Shown here: piece after piece, positions 6,622 to 6,990 of the stretch
Numbering within the stretch: the stretch's first letter is position 1
Layout: each line of letters opens with the position of its first letter
Source of the DNA: an uncultured Victivallaceae bacterium
GTDB taxonomy: Bacteria; Verrucomicrobiota; Lentisphaeria; Victivallales; Victivallaceae
NCBI GenBank assembly: GCA_934663655.1
Contig: CAKUKT010000136.1
Coordinates: forward strand, 1-6,990
Direction: 5' to 3'
DNA length: 6,990 bases
Made by a program: the position numbers and the translations under genes
The notes under the pieces: generated by a model
What the model was told of the DNA's origin: nothing
The model's database searches: none
What the model saw: the letters and a program-made list of their open reading frames with translations, nothing else

Positions 6622-6649
6622 AAAATACACTGAAGAATCGATTTTCCAA
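6622..6649 (-). promoter_or_regulatory. Candidate promoter of pal
   Basis: On the minus strand, TTGGAA (6644-6649) and TATTTT (6622-6627) are separated by 16 bases, in an AT-rich stretch. A start near 6615 gives a leader of about 108 bases that contains the two direct repeats. The -35 element overlaps a small inverted repeat (6648-6663). Confidence 0.45.
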
Positions 6650-6668
6650 GCGTTTTTACGCTTTTTTT
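6648..6668 (+). terminator. Terminator-like hairpin on the plus strand
   Basis: AAGCGT (6648-6653) and ACGCTT (6658-6663) form a 6-base-pair stem with a TTTT loop, running into seven T on the plus strand. No plus-strand gene lies upstream in the window, so it could only stop antisense transcription from the pal side. It overlaps the candidate pal -35 element. Confidence 0.3.
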
Positions 6669-6831
6669 GGAAAAATTGTGACTGAATCCGACTTCATCGA
6701 CGGCGGGTATGTTTCCTGTATCAGTCACAGTGGTGGTGGCGGCAGTTGGAGCGAATGATGTAGAACGTTCATGTGAGGAGTCGGGAGTGGGAGTTTTTGC
6801 AGAAAAACGGCTTTTTTTTGCAATTGAGGCA

Positions 6832-6860
6832 TTGACAATTTGGAATAATGGCGATACATT
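6832..6860 (+). promoter_or_regulatory. Promoter of the tRNA-Glu gene
   Basis: A consensus TTGACA (6832-6837) and TACATT (6855-6860) are separated by exactly 17 bases. Transcription would start near 6867, about eight bases before the mature tRNA. This is the best sigma70-type promoter in the window. Confidence 0.8.
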
Positions 6861-6874
6861 ATAAAACATAGCGC

Positions 6875-6950
6875 GTCCCTATCGTCTAGAGGCCTAGGAC
6901 ACCGGGTTTTCATCCCGGCAACACGGGTTCGAATCCCGATGGGGATGCCA
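6875..6950 (+). tRNA. tRNA-Glu (anticodon UUC), CCA encoded
   Basis: A 76-base cloverleaf that reads GAA/GAG codons and is the substrate of the GltX enzyme at the other end of the window. The D-stem is GTCT paired with GGAC. The anticodon stem is CCGGG/CCCGG with loop TTTTCAT and anticodon TTC at 6909-6911. The T-loop is TTCGAAT (6928-6934), and CCA is encoded at 6948-6950. The D-arm and anticodon-loop context closely resemble bacterial tRNA-Glu. Two pairings are weak: the acceptor stem closes with G1-U72 rather than G-C, and position 49-65 at the base of the T-stem is an A-A mismatch. Position 6-67 is a U-G wobble. The gene still looks functional. Confidence 0.95.
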
Positions 6951-6959
6951 TTTTTTTTT
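6951..6959 (+). terminator. Run of nine T directly after the tRNA CCA
   Basis: Nine consecutive T follow the encoded CCA end without any separate hairpin between. The acceptor and T stems of the nascent tRNA may act as the pausing structure, making this a minimal terminator. This is inference from position only. Confidence 0.4.
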
Positions 6960-6990
6960 CAATAAGTTACACCAAAATATCGCCGGCGCG

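Larger units (their letters stand above)
6508..6874. other. Intergenic region between pal and tRNA-Glu (divergent)
   Basis: This 367-base spacer holds regulatory material and no convincing gene. From pal outward it contains the pal ribosome site, the two direct repeats, the candidate pal promoter, and the small hairpin with T-run. A 9-base inverted repeat follows: TGTGACTGA (6677-6685) with TCAGTCACA (6721-6729), 35 bases apart. An 11-base-pair hairpin (6797-6807 with 6813-6823) then sits just before the tRNA promoter. A plus-strand reading frame of 51 codons at 6709-6864 has a poor ribosome site and runs through the tRNA promoter, so I discount it. Confidence 0.6.

Noticed and set aside
6709..6864. 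51-codon plus-strand reading frame upstream of tRNA-Glu
   Set aside because: It has a weak ribosome site, low-complexity composition and overlaps both promoter hexamers of the tRNA gene.
6525..6869. 114-codon minus-strand reading frame upstream of pal
   Set aside because: It spans the pal promoter, direct repeats and tRNA promoter and has no coherent domain.

Overview
The window reads as a chromosomal housekeeping region of a Gram-negative bacterium of moderately high GC content. Two predicted lipoproteins, one of them a Pal/OmpA-type protein that binds peptidoglycan, imply an outer membrane. All protein genes lie on the minus strand; only a tRNA gene lies on the plus strand. The insertion-bearing bacterial form of AhcY and the general look of the Pal protein fit a lineage outside the enterobacteria. 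My impression is the PVC group (Lentisphaerota/Verrucomicrobiota), but this is a guess. No mobile element, phage gene or CRISPR array is visible.

Layout from left to right. (1) At the left edge is the N-terminal part of glutamyl-tRNA synthetase (gltX), cut by the window end. It has a candidate promoter about 160 bases upstream and a long leader. (2) Next is a lipoprotein of the DUF3298/RsiV-like type. Its short leader can form two mutually exclusive hairpins, one of which covers the ribosome binding site. (3) The central block is ahcY, a PfkB-family kinase and metK, read right to left as metK -> kinase -> ahcY. It ends in a clear intrinsic terminator at 2043-2067. (4) A structured 176-base spacer separates metK from the pal-like gene upstream. 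(5) The pal gene has its own candidate promoter, followed by two near-identical 19-base direct repeats that are each a small dyad. (6) At the right edge, divergent from pal, is a tRNA-Glu(UUC) gene with a strong sigma70-type promoter.

How the genes work together. MetK makes S-adenosylmethionine. AhcY splits the S-adenosylhomocysteine left after methyl transfer into homocysteine and adenosine. The kinase between them is best explained as an adenosine kinase that removes the adenosine and so pulls the reversible AhcY reaction forward. The three genes form a compact SAM-use and recycling operon. The window also holds both glutamyl-tRNA synthetase and its substrate tRNA-Glu, at opposite ends and apparently in separate transcripts.

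The least explained material is in the spacers: the ribosome-site switch before the DUF3298 lipoprotein, the hairpin series before metK, and the tandem dyads before pal. None matches a regulatory RNA class that I can recognise by eye.
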